From NCBI GenBank assembly GCA_034509735.1, contig JACGWO010000005.1:37416479-37480478 (forward strand): a DNA stretch of 64,000 bases. The letters are read 5' to 3'. The translations under genes and the position numbers were made by a program. The notes under the pieces are model-generated. The model did no database searches. It saw nothing but the letters and a program-made list of their open reading frames with translations, and was not told where the DNA came from. This document shows, in pieces, positions 11,342 through 23,179 of the stretch. The DNA comes from Sesamum alatum. Taxonomy: Eukaryota; Streptophyta; Magnoliopsida; Lamiales; Pedaliaceae. Positions within the stretch are counted from its first letter, which is position 1, and the number at the start of each line of letters is the position of its first letter.

Positions 11342-12377
11342 ATGGGATCAAATGAAGAGCATACTTTGATGATTGGAGAAACTGAGGTTGATTCAACGCA
11401 AATTGATCCGAAAAGAAGCCGATTTCCATGCTGCATTGTGTGGTCGCCTCTTCCTTTGCTGTCATGGTTTTTTCCTTGCATTGGCCACATTGGGATATGC
11501 AGGCAGGATGGAGTTATCTTGGATTTTGCTGGACCGAACTTCGTCTGTGTTGATAATTTTACATTTGGTGCGCCAACCCGATATATTCAACTGAGCAAAG
11601 AGCAGGTACAGTTCATTAATGTAAACTCCATTATGATTTTGATGCCCCAACAAAACATTGTTTACTTGAGGGCACCGATCCAATTTTGTTTTTTATGATG
11701 AGTCTTACTATTTTGTTGATTAAATCACTTGTGTTCTTCAGGCGCAATGGCTTATCGATGCTTGTGCTACAATTTTTGCTAATTTATGTGGTCTAACTTG
11801 TGAACATCATTTACACAAGGGCACTAGTCCAATTCCATTGATTTGATTAATCTTACTCACATGTTAACTACTTTGATCATTCTGTTGAGAAAATAGCCTA
11901 CTGATGCATTTTGCCTTGAATTTTTGCTAATTTATGTTTATCTAAATTGTGCAGTGCTGGACTTTTCTCGACTCCTCTGCACATGACAGCGAAGACGAGT
12001 TGATGCAAAATAGTGAGAGAAGAGAAATTAGGAGTTGGGATGACGCCCTACGAAAAAGCACGCAAGAGTACCAACACGAGACCTACAACATCTTAACTTG
12101 CAACTGCCATTCTTTTGTAGCCAATTGTTTGAACAAGTTGACGTTTCAGGGTGGTAATTGGAATGTAGTAAACTTGGCTCTTCTTATTTTCATCAAGGGA
12201 CAGTATGTTAGTACATTAGCACTTCTTCAGACCTATGTACCATTTCTTGTGGTACTTGGGCTGGGGCTTGCCTTTGGAGGGGAGGTCTTCCTCATTTATT
12301 TGGGTATCTTCATTTTCCTTCTTGTCGGGTGGTTTCTTATAGGTACTTACTGTTTTAGAAAATTGATCCATGTGTAG
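11342..12377 (+). CDS. RTE1 / TMEM222 (DUF778) family membrane protein
   Basis: Two exons, 11342-11605 and 11955-12377, join in phase 0 (AGCAG/GTACAG and TTGTGCAG/TGCTGG) to give 228 aa, a usual length for the family. Residues about 23-88 hold [25 protein letters not shown], then DFAG and [10 protein letters not shown]; exon 2 has [26 protein letters not shown] and [10 protein letters not shown], followed by two hydrophobic segments at the C-terminus. These are signature features of the family of REVERSION-TO-ETHYLENE SENSITIVITY1 and its homologue RTH. In Arabidopsis RTE1 acts at ER/Golgi membranes and promotes function of the ethylene receptor ETR1. From the sequence alone I cannot say whether this is the RTE1 or the RTH type. 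It appears intact. Confidence 0.9.
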
Positions 12378-12608
12378 CCTTTGTTGCGCTAGTTTCTTGA
12401 CTGTTGTTATACTGTTCAATAGATTATTATATATTTGAGGTATAATGCTTATACCTTGTAAATTTACTCAACAAAGTGGAAGTTTTTTCCTGTTAGCGGG
12501 TACTCTTTGAAGGTTCATTTTTGTTTGCATCTGTTTGAGCAAATGGAAAGCTGACTACTTGTATTTTGAAGTTTCTAGGTGCTGCTGGGGATATCGCTTC
12601 CGTTATCG

Positions 12609-12614
12609 AATAAA
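12609..12614 (+). terminator. Possible polyadenylation signal of the RTE1-like gene
   Basis: AATAAA lies about 230 bases after the stop codon, a normal 3' UTR distance. Plant signals are loose, so this is only a plausible site. Confidence 0.35.
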
Positions 12615-12619
12615 TTAGA

Positions 12620-13400
12620 AACAGTATGGAGTTAACTCGATAATTCTGTAAATGTTTGTAAAAGGATTCATTTTGGTGCTTGTCTAACTTTGTATGTCTT
12701 AGCTTTCAGAGCAGCAGATAACATGTTTGAGGTACATAGTTTTACTTCATTACTAGTAAGATAGAGGTGATGAAACAGCATAGTACAAGCTGTGGAAACT
12801 GGATAGCAGCTACTGTGCAATATTTCCTGATTGCTATTACTACAAACATGCACAAGAAGCATGCTGCACTATAAGGTGTTCCAGTTCTCTCTTAGGCCAT
12901 CGCTAAACATCATCTGCATGACTATTTCAGGATCACCTGTTCTGTGGGCATAAAGCGGATAGCCTAACAGCGCGACTTCTCAAACGCAACTCCTATTCTA
13001 GTAAGTTGTGTGGACATTACCCAACTACTTGGCTTTTTGTTCATGTTTCTTGTTCCTGCCTAGGTGAATTTGGCCTGTCATTTTGACCTTATGCATGGTA
13101 GAGGATTAGGAAGAATGGGTAGTTCCATTTCCCAGTTCCGGTCAACTAGCCAAGTTGTAGGGACATTCTTGAAGCAAACATTAGTCTGCATACTTTGATC
13201 GGTAGTGCTTGTTGTCGAGCGACCAAGAGAGAGAGAGAGAGAGAGATCAGGCAGAAATGGAAATCAATGAGATAAATGTGCCGGCCGTAGATTTTTAATC
13301 CGTATGTTCAAAATCCATCGTTCCAAATACAACGTGAATGATCTGGGAGGGACAGTCGAGTAGCATGATGTGCCGTACACCAAAAAGAATTTAAGAGCTT
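12620..13400. other. Intergenic DNA, no gene seen
   Basis: Moderately AT-rich unique sequence with a short (GA)n tract at about 13229-13246. No protein similarity was recognised. Confidence 0.5.
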
Positions 13401-14240
13401 GTTGTCAGTGTCATGGATAATGAACAAGTTTTTCCTGTAAATGTGCAGGAACAGGACTCCCTCGCAGAGTCTTAAGCTGGGCTTCAATCTGTTTCATGTA
13501 TCTTTGCCTCTTCCCCACCGAATCCTTTTTCCAGCTCCATAAACCAACCCTACAATTATCAATGTGGCCCAAAGTAGAAGCATGATTCCAATCTGGTGTC
13601 TCAGAGCACCAAGCCGCACTGACCACCTTAGCACACTCCAGCGACCGTACCCATAATGCCGACGAGCAGCGCTATCCCCTTCATTATGCAAATCGACCAG
13701 CAACGGTCTATGATAAGAGTAGAGTCAGCACAAGTGCTGAACCGTGCCATGGGAAAAATGTCGATGCCAAGACTCGTCAGAAAACGCCCTATCAAGTCGA
13801 CAAAATACATTATGCCGAGGTTCCCTATTGCTATTCCATGTATATTTTGGACTACAAAAACCCAAATCACTGAAACCCACCTCCTCAATCACCCCACAAG
13901 CTGCCCTGCTTTAGTTACCGTCGAGCTATCCTTCTCATGTGGAAAGAGGATTGGCATTAAAGTCCCCCTGCTTTAGTTACCGTCGAGCTATCCTTCTCAT
14001 GTGGAAAGAGGATTGGCATTAAAGTCCCCCGCACACAGCCATGGGCACGTAGAGTGCCCATGCAATGTGCGCAGTAGATTCTGTGTCCAACTGTCCCGCC
14101 CGAACACCCCTCCCCCCGGTCCTTGATAGTTCCAAAATATGTGTTTCATGGAGACTGGCGAGACTGCACCGCAGTCTCCGTCGATAACAAATGAGAGCCC
14201 GTCGCCATGCTCGACCCCCTAGTTTGTTTCTTCTCCGGGA
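13400..14240 (-). pseudogene. LINE (L1-type) ORF2 endonuclease fragment
   Basis: On the minus strand, pieces in changing frames give MKHIFWNYQGPGGGVFGRDS, then WLCAGDFNAN (the endonuclease GDFN motif, at about 14010-14035), then HFSHG-type and SYHRPLLVDL-like sequence (the SDHSPLL motif region), then WKKDSVGKRQRYMKQIEAQL, which fits the helix after the endonuclease. This order is that of plant L1 ORF2. Frames are broken several times and the reverse transcriptase is absent, so it is a dead fragment. Confidence 0.7.
13904..14027. repeat. 62-bp perfect tandem duplication inside the LINE fragment
   Basis: The 62-bp segment starting CCCTGCTTTAGTTACCG is present twice in a row, apparently without differences. 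The second copy ends just before the GDFN-encoding segment. It is either a recent slip duplication or an assembly artefact. Confidence 0.9.
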
Positions 14241-14940
14241 ATAGAAATATCAGACAGAATAGAGCGTGGAAGCTTGCGCTTGGAGCTTGGTAAAGGCACA
14301 ACTCGAGTGATTTTTGTCCAAAATAAGATTCATCCGAGTGATTTTTAGCACATTAAAATTAACATTTTTATGCGTCAGCAAACGACCGACCAGAGTGAGA
14401 TGATGACTAGAACGGTTAGGAGCTGTCATAAGAATACTATAAAAAGAAACTACTAGCAAAATTAATAGACATGACCAATTCTTGTTTTGTGCATGATTAA
14501 CAAACACGGCTAAAGTTAGCAGACACCATCTTAACAAAAGGAAAGCAATAAAAAAAATTCAAAACCCCTGATTACTTAACAAAATTAATTATTAAACTTT
14601 ACTTAATCAAATACTATCTATTGGGCCAAAGAGAAATAGAAAGAAATATGTAGCAATTGACGGTGCCACACATTTGAAAAGAAAGTGAAATTGAAAAGAT
14701 CATTTGACCTTTCAAAAAAAAAAATTATTTGAGGGAATAAATTACTCTATTGAGCTAATTACAAGGGATTGATATTGCCAGTCTGACTAGATTACACTGC
14801 TAGTTCCTAACAAAAAGGTATCCATATTGTTGGGCTGGGACCTCTACTTCTCTAAACTAGGGCTTACTCCATTGGGGTCATCAATATGAAACACATTCTC
14901 GTCAAGCTCAGTAATGAAGAAGATCTGTCGAGACTTTAGC
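14241..14940. other. Intergenic DNA, no gene seen
   Basis: AT-rich sequence between two LINE fragments of opposite orientation. No gene was recognised. Confidence 0.5.
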
Positions 14941-14944
14941 TCAA

Positions 14945-16060
14945 GTAGATAATGTTTATCCATGGGTTCCCATCCGTTTGTTTAAATGGTCACCAGATTT
15001 TTAACCTGAAGATTGACTCCCCGATTGCGCTTGTTTGGGTTAGGATTTCGAAGCTTCCTGTACACATCTTTCATAAGAAGGCCCTATTCAGCATTGCCAA
15101 TTGGGGTTCCTTTGTAACTAGACGAAGTGACGGCTGATGGGAATCGGCCTAGTGTGACCCGCGTTTGTGTAGAGCTGAATTTGTTGAAGGAAAGGCCAAA
15201 CTTTATTTGGATTGGCAACGATGGGAAATTTGTTTCTCAAAATGTCGTGTACGAGAGGTGTCCCCTATATTGTTCGCACTGCCGTCATTTGGGTCTCGAT
15301 ATCAAGGACTGTAGGGATCTCAAGGGCCATGAGAGGGATCATGTTGCCCCATAGGAAGGCCTTGCGGATTTACACGGGGTACTCAACAAGAGGCGGGGCC
15401 GTGACACGCAGGACAAGAGTAGGGAACCTAGGGGAACTCCTTCGGCAACCAAAGATGGGGATCCTGTCCCATAGCAGACCAAGTAGTGAAGGGATCCAAG
15501 GGGAAAGAACCTTAGAGTGGCGTGCGGGTTAGAGTTAATAAGGTGATGAGAGACTCGGATTCTTCGGCTAGTGGACAAGGTAGTATGCCGAGTTTGGAGA
15601 CGATAGCGTCGGAAAATGAGGCGGATAATGTTGAGCTGGTCCGTGAATATTTGGCTCCCCTCCAAGAGGAAACAACCCCTTGAGGTGTTGAAAGGGATTC
15701 CCGCGAGTTAGTTATCTATAATGTCGAGATGTAGGCGGGGCAGTCTGACGTGCATGGCAGGCCTGAGGAGTCTCTTGGTGATTCAAAAGGGACAGAGACC
15801 TCGCAAAATGGTGATGATGATGCTGATTTTGTCATCGCTAAATCCAAGGGACTGGTTGACCGGATAGGATTAACGCGAAGCCATGCTAGAGGTACGTCGC
15901 TCCCTCCTCAGAAGTTATTATGAATGTGCGATCATATGGAAAATCCGGGGTGTTGGAAATAAACAGCGCATCCTACGACCATTATGTAAAAGTTATAACA
16001 TAAATATGATTGGGATAATTGAACCTTGCAAGAAATGGGACAATGATGCCAATTAGGCGT
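14945..16060 (+). pseudogene. LINE ORF1 (DUF4283/zinc knuckle) and start of ORF2, decayed
   Basis: Residues such as IALVWVRISKLPVHIFHKKALFSIAN (14952-15137) and RPSVTRVCVELNLL ... IWIG ... VVYERCPLYCSHCRHLG (15127-15354) match the DUF4283 plus zinc-knuckle region of plant LINE ORF1 proteins. After a charged low-complexity tail, 15935-16040 encodes WKIRGVGNKQRILRPLCKSYNINMIGIIEP, the usual start of the ORF2 endonuclease (WN-x-RG-x-x ... EP). Frameshifts and stops interrupt all parts, and everything downstream is missing. Confidence 0.75.
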
Positions 16061-16539
16061 TGCAAATGTTATCAGGAATTGCAATAGTAAGATTTGGTGT
16101 CTCACAGATGATACAACCGATGTTATAGTCCACAATTTGGATGTAACTGTCTAGACATTAATTTGGAGTTGTCACTAGAAAACAAGGATGAAAAACTCTA
16201 ACAAATTTAGTCAAAGTATCAATATGTAAAAAAAATAAAAAAATACAAACAAAAGATATAAAAAATTTAATAATTTGTATCAAGTAAATCAAGTTGATTA
16301 ATTTATTAAAAATTGACTAGATTCAATTATTTCAAGTTAATTAGTAAAGAAACATTTTACTCATATGCAATAATATTCTATGTAGGGTTTCACATGGTTC
16401 TTAATTTGTAGATTTTTCAAGAGGGAAGAATTAAAATAAATCAAGTATACAAGTGTACCATTATCAAAGGTTTTTGTTAATGACTTCTTAAACATTTTAA
16501 TTGATAATAATCAAACCAATTTTTTCTTTTCACTTTTCT
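16061..16539. other. AT-rich intergenic DNA, no gene seen
   Basis: No protein similarity or defined repeat boundary was recognised. Confidence 0.5.
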
Positions 16540-17600
16540 TCTCCTATACTAGTTTTGCAAGTTATTTGCATTTGATCAAAACTTGCATATATCTTGATAT
16601 AATAAAATATTTATATTCACGTGCAAATATCAATTATATTAAAAGAAAGTAATAGATAATATATACTTATGGAACATAAAGTTTTATGGAAAAAAAACAC
16701 CTGAAAGGAAAGTCAGATGGCATATTATTAAGCATCCTATACATGTCATCAATCGACAGTGAGCACGTTTAAGGTAAACCACGTATTGTTTCTTCATTCA
16801 GAAAGTAAAATTTAGAACATAACTTCTATTGGTTCATATTATCATTACAATAACAAATAATTATACTCTAACCTATTAAACCCAATGGATGTCACTGGAG
16901 ATGGTGGATACAAACTACGACGCTCTTCTTCTCATCGTTCATCAATTCCCTGGCGCTCTTCTTTTCCTTGTTCATCAACTTCTTCAATCTTGTGAGTGGT
17001 GTGCCATCATAATAACATAACAATTTGACCTAACACCAAAAACTTGTGATCTAGTTAATTAGTAATTTTTTTCCAAAACCTAGGAGTGTAGTCTTTTACC
17101 TGAAGAATCAATGTTAGCATCATTCAGTATTAGTTAACATACGCCTCCATATTAGTGTCAGTCTCCACTGAACACTAGGAATAGCGTGCAACTTATGATA
17201 ATTTGAACAGTGTTAATCTTGACTTTTTAAAATATTAAATTTAAATTTAAGATAATATATGGCCAGTAAGTACCAGAATATCCACACCGTACAAATCGGG
17301 CCGAGATCTTAGTCTCTAGAACATTGTACAAATATCTTCCCTTTGACTAGTTTTGAAAGTTTATATGCAGTTGATTAGAACCTGCATATATATTGATATA
17401 ACAAAATATTTACATTCACGTGCAAAATATGTGCAAATATCTACTTTGTGTTAAAAAAAAATAAAAAATAGATAATATATGCATATAAAACATAAAGTTT
17501 TATACAAAAAAATTGTACCTGAAAAAGAACCTACTATGTGGAAAACCCCATGCATGTCATCAACCGACAGTTGAACATATTTCAATTTAAAAACTTGGAA
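16540..17600. repeat. Pair of diverged direct repeats of about 230 bp
   Basis: The segments at about 16540-16770 and 17340-17580 share ACTAGTTTTG(C/A)AAGTT, TTGATATAA(T/C)(A)AAAATATTTA, CATTCACGTGCAAA, AACATAAAGTTTTAT and CATGTCATCAA(T/C)CGACAGT in the same order. Between them is a short pyrimidine-rich segment with repeated CTCTTCTT near 16920. A third, shorter match (TTTACTCACGTGCAAAATACGTGCAAAT) is near 19060. They may be transposon remains; the class is unknown. Confidence 0.55.
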
Positions 17601-18100
17601 CCCCTTTGGATAAGTTATTGTGGAGAAGAGATTGAGCAACCAATGATACTAGATTTTTTGGGTCCAAACTCACAATTTCCACCAATTTAATCCACCATGA
17701 AAAATAGGAAAAATTATAACTTCTTTCATGCACTAACATGTCATAGTCTTTGGTTAAATGAGGCAAATGCGAAGTAGTGAAATCGACGAGGAGCAACATT
17801 GACAGTAATCAAAGTCCAAGAAGGAAGCTGATACTTTTCATCGCCGAGGCAAATGCGAAGCGACATTTCCGGTAGTCATGCGAATCCTTGGCTAAAAACA
17901 ATACATTAAAGGTCCTTTTAGTGTTCTTTCGTCTGTAGTTTGCAAGCAAAATAGCGCATGGCCAATAACCTTCTTCTTACACTCCTTTGTGTATTCAAGA
18001 TTATTTTGCAGGTTGAGGCCTCACCCAGTTAATGAAATGATCAATTTGGAAAATTCACCAGTTGGACATAAAATTCACTTTTTCGAATAGAGTTTTAGAG
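17601..18100. other. Intergenic DNA with short repeats, no gene seen
   Basis: GAGGCAAATGCGAAG occurs twice (about 17760 and 17847). No coding similarity was recognised. Confidence 0.45.
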
Positions 18101-18109
18101 GAAGAAGTC

Positions 18110-18735
18110 TATGTTGATCAACCCATGGCTATGTAGTGAAAGGCCAAGAAAATAACGTGTTGAAATTGAAACGATCTCCCTATGGCTTGAAACAAGTCCC
18201 TCGTGCTTGGAATAGCCGAATTGATCACTATTTCCAAAACAATGGAAATTTATTAAGTGTACACATAAACATGTTTCTATGTAAAGATGAGCACAAAAGG
18301 TGATGTGTTACTTGTTTGCTTGTATGTAGATGATTTGATTTTTTTGAGAAATAATTTAAAGATGTTTGATGATTTTAAGAGAGCTATGGTAAATGAGTTT
18401 GAGATGACATGCATTAGTTTGATGTCTTAAAATTCCAAAATTGAAGTTAAACAACGAGTCGATGGAATATTTATTTCTCAAAAAGGATATGTCAAGGAAA
18501 TTCTCAAGAAATTTTATATGGGGAATTGCATGCCGGTGAGTATACCCCTGTGGAATGTGGAGTCAAATTATCTTCACATTAAAATGATAATAAAATTAAT
18601 CCCATATATTTTAAAATTCTTGTTGGAAGTTTGAGGTACTTGACTTGTATGAGACCAGATATTATTTTTTGTGTTGGACTTGTAAGTCATCGCATGGAAG
18701 CTTCTACTACATATTTGAAATGACTAGGTCTTATA
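18110..18735 (+). pseudogene. Ty1/Copia reverse transcriptase fragment
   Basis: The plus strand encodes GYVVKGQENNVLKLKRSPYG with LKQVPRAWN, then LLVCLYVDDLIF with the YVDD catalytic motif, then KGYVKEILKKF and GSLRYLTCMRPDI. These are the conserved blocks of Copia reverse transcriptase in order. Frames change between the blocks and stop codons occur, so it is dead. No LTRs belonging to it were recognised. Confidence 0.85.
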
Positions 18736-20380
18736 ATTTCTCGTAGAACCTCCGTTGGTTGTTTCTTCTTTGTGTAAGCTACCGACTCTGTGAACTCGAC
18801 CTCTATGTCTGATCCTGTGAACTCGGCCTTTATGTCCGATCCTCTTAGTAATTGTAAAATCTTCTTTGCTTTCTCAAGGCAGTCTCACTTAATGAAGAAC
18901 TGAGGAGTCTCAATCAAAGTGAATAAAACAACGAGAGCAGGTATGTATAATGTAAAATAACAATGAGAACAGAAGGCATTGCACCCTATTGAAGGTATGT
19001 ATAATATAAAATAACAAAGCAAAGAATTGTTGAAATTGAAACTCTACAATCAATGATTTTACTCACGTGCAAAATACGTGCAAATTTCTAATTTTTAAAA
19101 AAGAAGTATCCAACAAATGAGAAATTACATTTACATATTCCGTTTTCATATTCTTTTTCAAGTGTCTTCCATACTCTTAGGGACTTGGCAAGGCTCTTCT
19201 CAAGTATCTTTGAAAAAAAAAAAACATGAATACAATGAATTTATCAGTAAATCAAAGTATAGTTACTAGTAATTGTTTGTTTTTTTTAATTAAGTGTATA
19301 TAATGTTGGATTCTCAAGTTCTTGATATTTGTTTTTATCATTCCTCCATTAAAACTAAATATATAATTTAACACATAACTATGTTAATGAATGTTGCCTA
19401 TATCATACCATGATTAAAGAAGTCTTAGGAAAAAAGAGCGCATAGACAAGAAAAAGAAAAATTGTTCACATTTAGCTACCGAAAACACATCTATAATAGC
19501 AAGAAAAATAAGTTGACTTACCTTAAATAATCATAACCGACATCATCAAAATCAGACATATACCACTTTCAGAACCATTTATGGCTCCACACACTTCGAA
19601 CAGGTATTCTACGGATATGATCCGGATAAGGTATATAAACAACAATTACAAGTATTTATTGGATAATCATGTATGTTTTTGTTTTCACCCTTGTTTAATT
19701 GGGGGTAAATACAATTTATGTCTTTCAGCTATATATATGTATATATATATAATAACATGTTTTATTTATCCTCGTAAACTAAAAATTGTAACACTTGATC
19801 GTCTTGGACTAAATATTTGGACAAAATTACGCATGTATATATATATGTATCTATATGTATATATTTACAGCACAATATATTCTAAAATTTTCATCTTAAA
19901 TTCAACATAAAATATTCCGTAATTTAACAAATATATTTTACTTTAACTAAAAAATTAATTATAAGTTGGGTAATTGGAACTTAAAAGACTAAAGATTAAG
20001 TAATATGAGTAAGATAAATGCAAAAAAATCCCGAACATAAAAAGATATTATTAATTTTTAAAACTTAAATTTTCAACTACTCAATCTAAATATTTTTAGA
20101 TAAAGATGAATAATTACATCTCCATTTTCAAACATATTTCTTTTACAAAACTTAGAACTAAAGTGTATTTGGTTTTTTTTTTTTTTTTTTTTTGAAAATA
20201 CGACGATATTTCTTTAATTTCTATCTGTTTTTGTCTAATTTACTCGAATATATCTATCGATTTGGAAAGAGAAGCCTAGTCTCATTTGATTAATTAATTA
20301 ATAACTTCTTTTTGGGTTCAAATAGCTAAAATAAATTCTTCATGATCAGTATTTGTTTTGTATATCATACTTATTTATTA
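18736..20380. other. AT-rich intergenic DNA, no gene seen
   Basis: Contains a short imperfect tandem repeat (TGTGAACTCG-CCT-TATGTC-GATCC, twice at about 18787-18840), TATA-type runs near 19730-19860 and a poly-T tract at about 20167-20194. No gene was recognised. Confidence 0.5.
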
Positions 20381-20394
20381 CTTTAATCTGATAC

Positions 20395-20903
20395 ATAATG
20401 TTGGTTATTCAGGTGCGGGATATTTATCTAATTCGCATAAAGCCATATTTCAATCTGGATATTTATTTATGTATGGCGGAACGGCTATTTCATGGCGTTC
20501 AACCAAACAAACTTTGGTAGCCACCTCATCAAATCATGCAGGGTAAATTGCACTATATGAGGCTGGGCGTAAATGTGTATGGTTGAGGTCACTGATACAT
20601 TATGTTCATGAATCATGTGGACTAAAATTAATTGAGAAACGTCCCATAGTAATATATGAAGATAATGCGGTTTGTATCACCCAAATCAAGGAAGGATATA
20701 TTAAATGTGACAGAACCAGACACACATCACCAAAATTTTTCTCCACTCATGAGCTTCAAGTGGAAGGCAAATTTGATGTTAAACAGATTCCATCAAGTCA
20801 GAACTTAGCAGATTTATTTACGAAGTCATTACCAACAAAAGTGTTCAAGCAGGTCGTACATAATATTGGCATGCGACGTTTGAAAGATATTTGCCCGAAT
20901 TGA
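20395..20903 (+). pseudogene. Ty1/Copia RNase H and C-terminal end
   Basis: The plus strand encodes GYSGAGYLSNSHKAIFQSGY, then ISWRSTKQTLVATSSNHA, then IYEDNAVCITQIKEGYIKCD and NLADLFTKSLP. This is the RNase H domain at the end of Copia Pol. A TAA after SNHAG (about 20543) interrupts the frame where functional copies have an Ile/Ala-x-ALYEA region. The rest of Pol is absent upstream. This belongs with the 3' LTR at 21030 and is a different copy from the fragment at 18110. Confidence 0.85.
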
Positions 20904-21029
20904 GGGGGAGATTATACAACTGTACTCTTTTCCTTAGGCTTGATTTTTGTCCCATTGGATTTTTCCAGGCAAGGTTTTTAACGAGGCAGGACGTATATAA
21001 TAAATATGTGTGCATTCAAGGGGGAGTAT

Positions 21030-21325
21030 TGTAAATATATTGTAAATACATATTATTATGTATGAATGCACACACCCCTTGGTATTTTTCCCATAATGTC
21101 TCTAACCTTTTGTAATCTCCCATTATGTTAGTAATTATATTTATTTAATAGTTTAGTTTTGTAACAACATTTTGTTGGCCTATAAATACCACCATATAAT
21201 TCATTTGTAATGAGGCTTTTGGATGAATAAGATTAGAAGTTTTGGGAGAATTTTATTCTTGTCTTTCTCATATATAGTTAGGAGTGAAAGGCCGATAAAC
21301 TTATAATTTTTCTAAGTTTATAACA
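21030..21325 (+). mobile_element. 3' LTR of the Copia remnant
   Basis: A polypurine tract (CAAGGGGGAGTAT at about 21017) directly precedes TGTAAATATATTG, and the segment ends in TTTATAACA, giving TG...CA ends and 296 bp. A TATA-like CCTATAAATACC is at about 21179. An earlier GAGGGGGAG at 20902 directly follows the Pol stop. No 5' LTR is in the window, so the element is truncated on its left. Confidence 0.75.
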
Positions 21326-21892
21326 GAATTATAATTATTCCATCAAAAAATGTAGTTGTAATTTACCCTTCCATTTAGGAAAGAAATGGGTTGTGTATGA
21401 TAAAGGGCAACCCTTCCATGCATATATATTTAGCACAGTGGTGAGGACAAAGTCACATGACTCGCATGAGAATTAATTATGAGTTACTAGCATAATTACT
21501 AAGCTAGTAAAGCTAGCGTTGCACGAACTACTTGTACGCCTATAATCAAATTGATACAAACACAAATTTTAAAAATTTAAATTAAAAATAGATCAAATGA
21601 TTAATATAAATAAAAATATAGAGTAAATATGACAACATAGTGGCAATTAAAAGATGACGTAGATCATTTGAAATAAATAAGTAATTATAATGGTACAAAT
21701 ACTTAACGGTGTAATTGATATTTTAAACTTTGATATAATAATGTCACATACCGTCGTTTAAAAGAGAAAACTGCGTTTCTTTTTCATATGATAGCTCTCG
21801 CAGCAATTGCGAGGAGCTTGACCAGATGTAGAACTTAAAGAGTTACGATTGCTAACAGTGAAGTTGCCATAATACAGGCATTATGATGTATG
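21326..21892. other. Intergenic DNA, no gene seen
   Basis: AT-rich sequence without recognised genes or repeat ends. Confidence 0.5.
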
Positions 21893-21902
21893 GATCAAAA
21901 TA

Positions 21903-23024
21903 GGGTAAAATGCAATTTGCCCTTTCTCATAAATATTTATAAAAAACCCCTATAAAAATAAAACAAAAAATCCCTATGTGATTCTCAAAATATAGCAAAA
22001 TATTCCTTCAACTCGAGAGGTGTACTGTACTCGCCCTTCATGCATTTGGGCTATAATTTTTAACAATAAAATCGTTTTGCATCTTAATCTTATAGACCGT
22101 CAGATTTTGTTTGTTATACATCTAACGGTTAAAATCATAAAGAATAGACCAACAGCTAGATTTTATTGCATTTGAATCGAGGGTTCAGATTTAACACAAA
22201 TTCAATAATCCACGTTTTACTTAATTTAAATTAATGATCTAGATTCCACCACTAATATTTATCATATTACCATATATTTAATATAGATAAAATATTAATA
22301 TTAATTTAAAAATATATTTTAGAATTAGAGTTTTCACCAACTCATCCACCCACCCACCCACCGTCGGCTCCTCACTGCTGCCTTGTCCGCCTTCGCCTCC
22401 ATCTTCGTCTCTGCCCGTCCATCTTCCTCTCCCCCTTCGCCTGTTCGTCTTCCTCTCCGCCTCCACCCCCACCCATTCGTCTTCCTATCCTTCCCATTTG
22501 CCTCCTCTCCTCCATCCGACTGAGTCTCCCCATCCGCCTCCCCCTTCATCTTCACTGTCGCCACTATCCTCCCCTCCCGTCCTTCCCTGGCACTGACAAC
22601 GGCAAAGGCCGACTCCTCCTCACCCCCTCTTTCTCTATCTCTCTCTCTATATATATATACATACATTACATATAATAATATTTTTATATAAATAAATATT
22701 TATAATTAAAGATATATAAATTATATTTAAATATATAAAACATATAATTTCAAAATATATTCATAAATTTAATTAGTGTTGACAAGATCTATACTATTCA
22801 TTTATTTGAGATGAGATCTAATGATATATAAATAAAGTATAATTGTAATTTTGTAATTATAAAATTAAAAAAATTAAAAAAACAATGCGTGTGGTGCACT
22901 TAGTATGGAGGAAGTGTTTTGCTATATTTTGAGAATCACAGGAGGGGTTTTCAGTATTTTATTTTTCATAAGATTTTATTTTAAACATTTCTAAAAATAC
23001 AGGGAGGCAAATTGTATTTTACCC
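21903..23024. mobile_element. Mutator-like non-autonomous element with pyrimidine-rich core
   Basis: The ends are GGGTAAAATGCAATTTGCC and its near-exact reverse complement at 23006-23024. They are flanked by GATCAAAATA (21893-21902) and GGTCAAAATA (23025-23034), a 10-bp duplication with one mismatch, which fits the 9-10 bp of Mutator-like elements. The core at about 22330-22630 is GC-rich (CCACCCACCCACC and CTCC-rich) within AT-rich flanks. Purine-rich open frames read through the core on the minus strand but have no family match. Confidence 0.8.
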
Positions 23025-23179
23025 GGTCAAAATATGATTCAATACTCTCATCCCATCAATCAACAAGTACTTGTAAGAGGACTCTGTGTGTACCAAACCA
23101 TGTGACAAGCTCATAACTTGGAATAAATTAACTCAAAAGGAGCACCAAAGAAAACCCAGAACAGAGCTGCTTCTGATTT

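Noticed and set aside
22278..22666. Purine-rich frames encoding Gly/Glu/Arg-rich proteins on the minus strand
   Set aside because: They lie inside the GC-rich core of a non-autonomous element and overlap in two frames, as expected of low stop-codon density.
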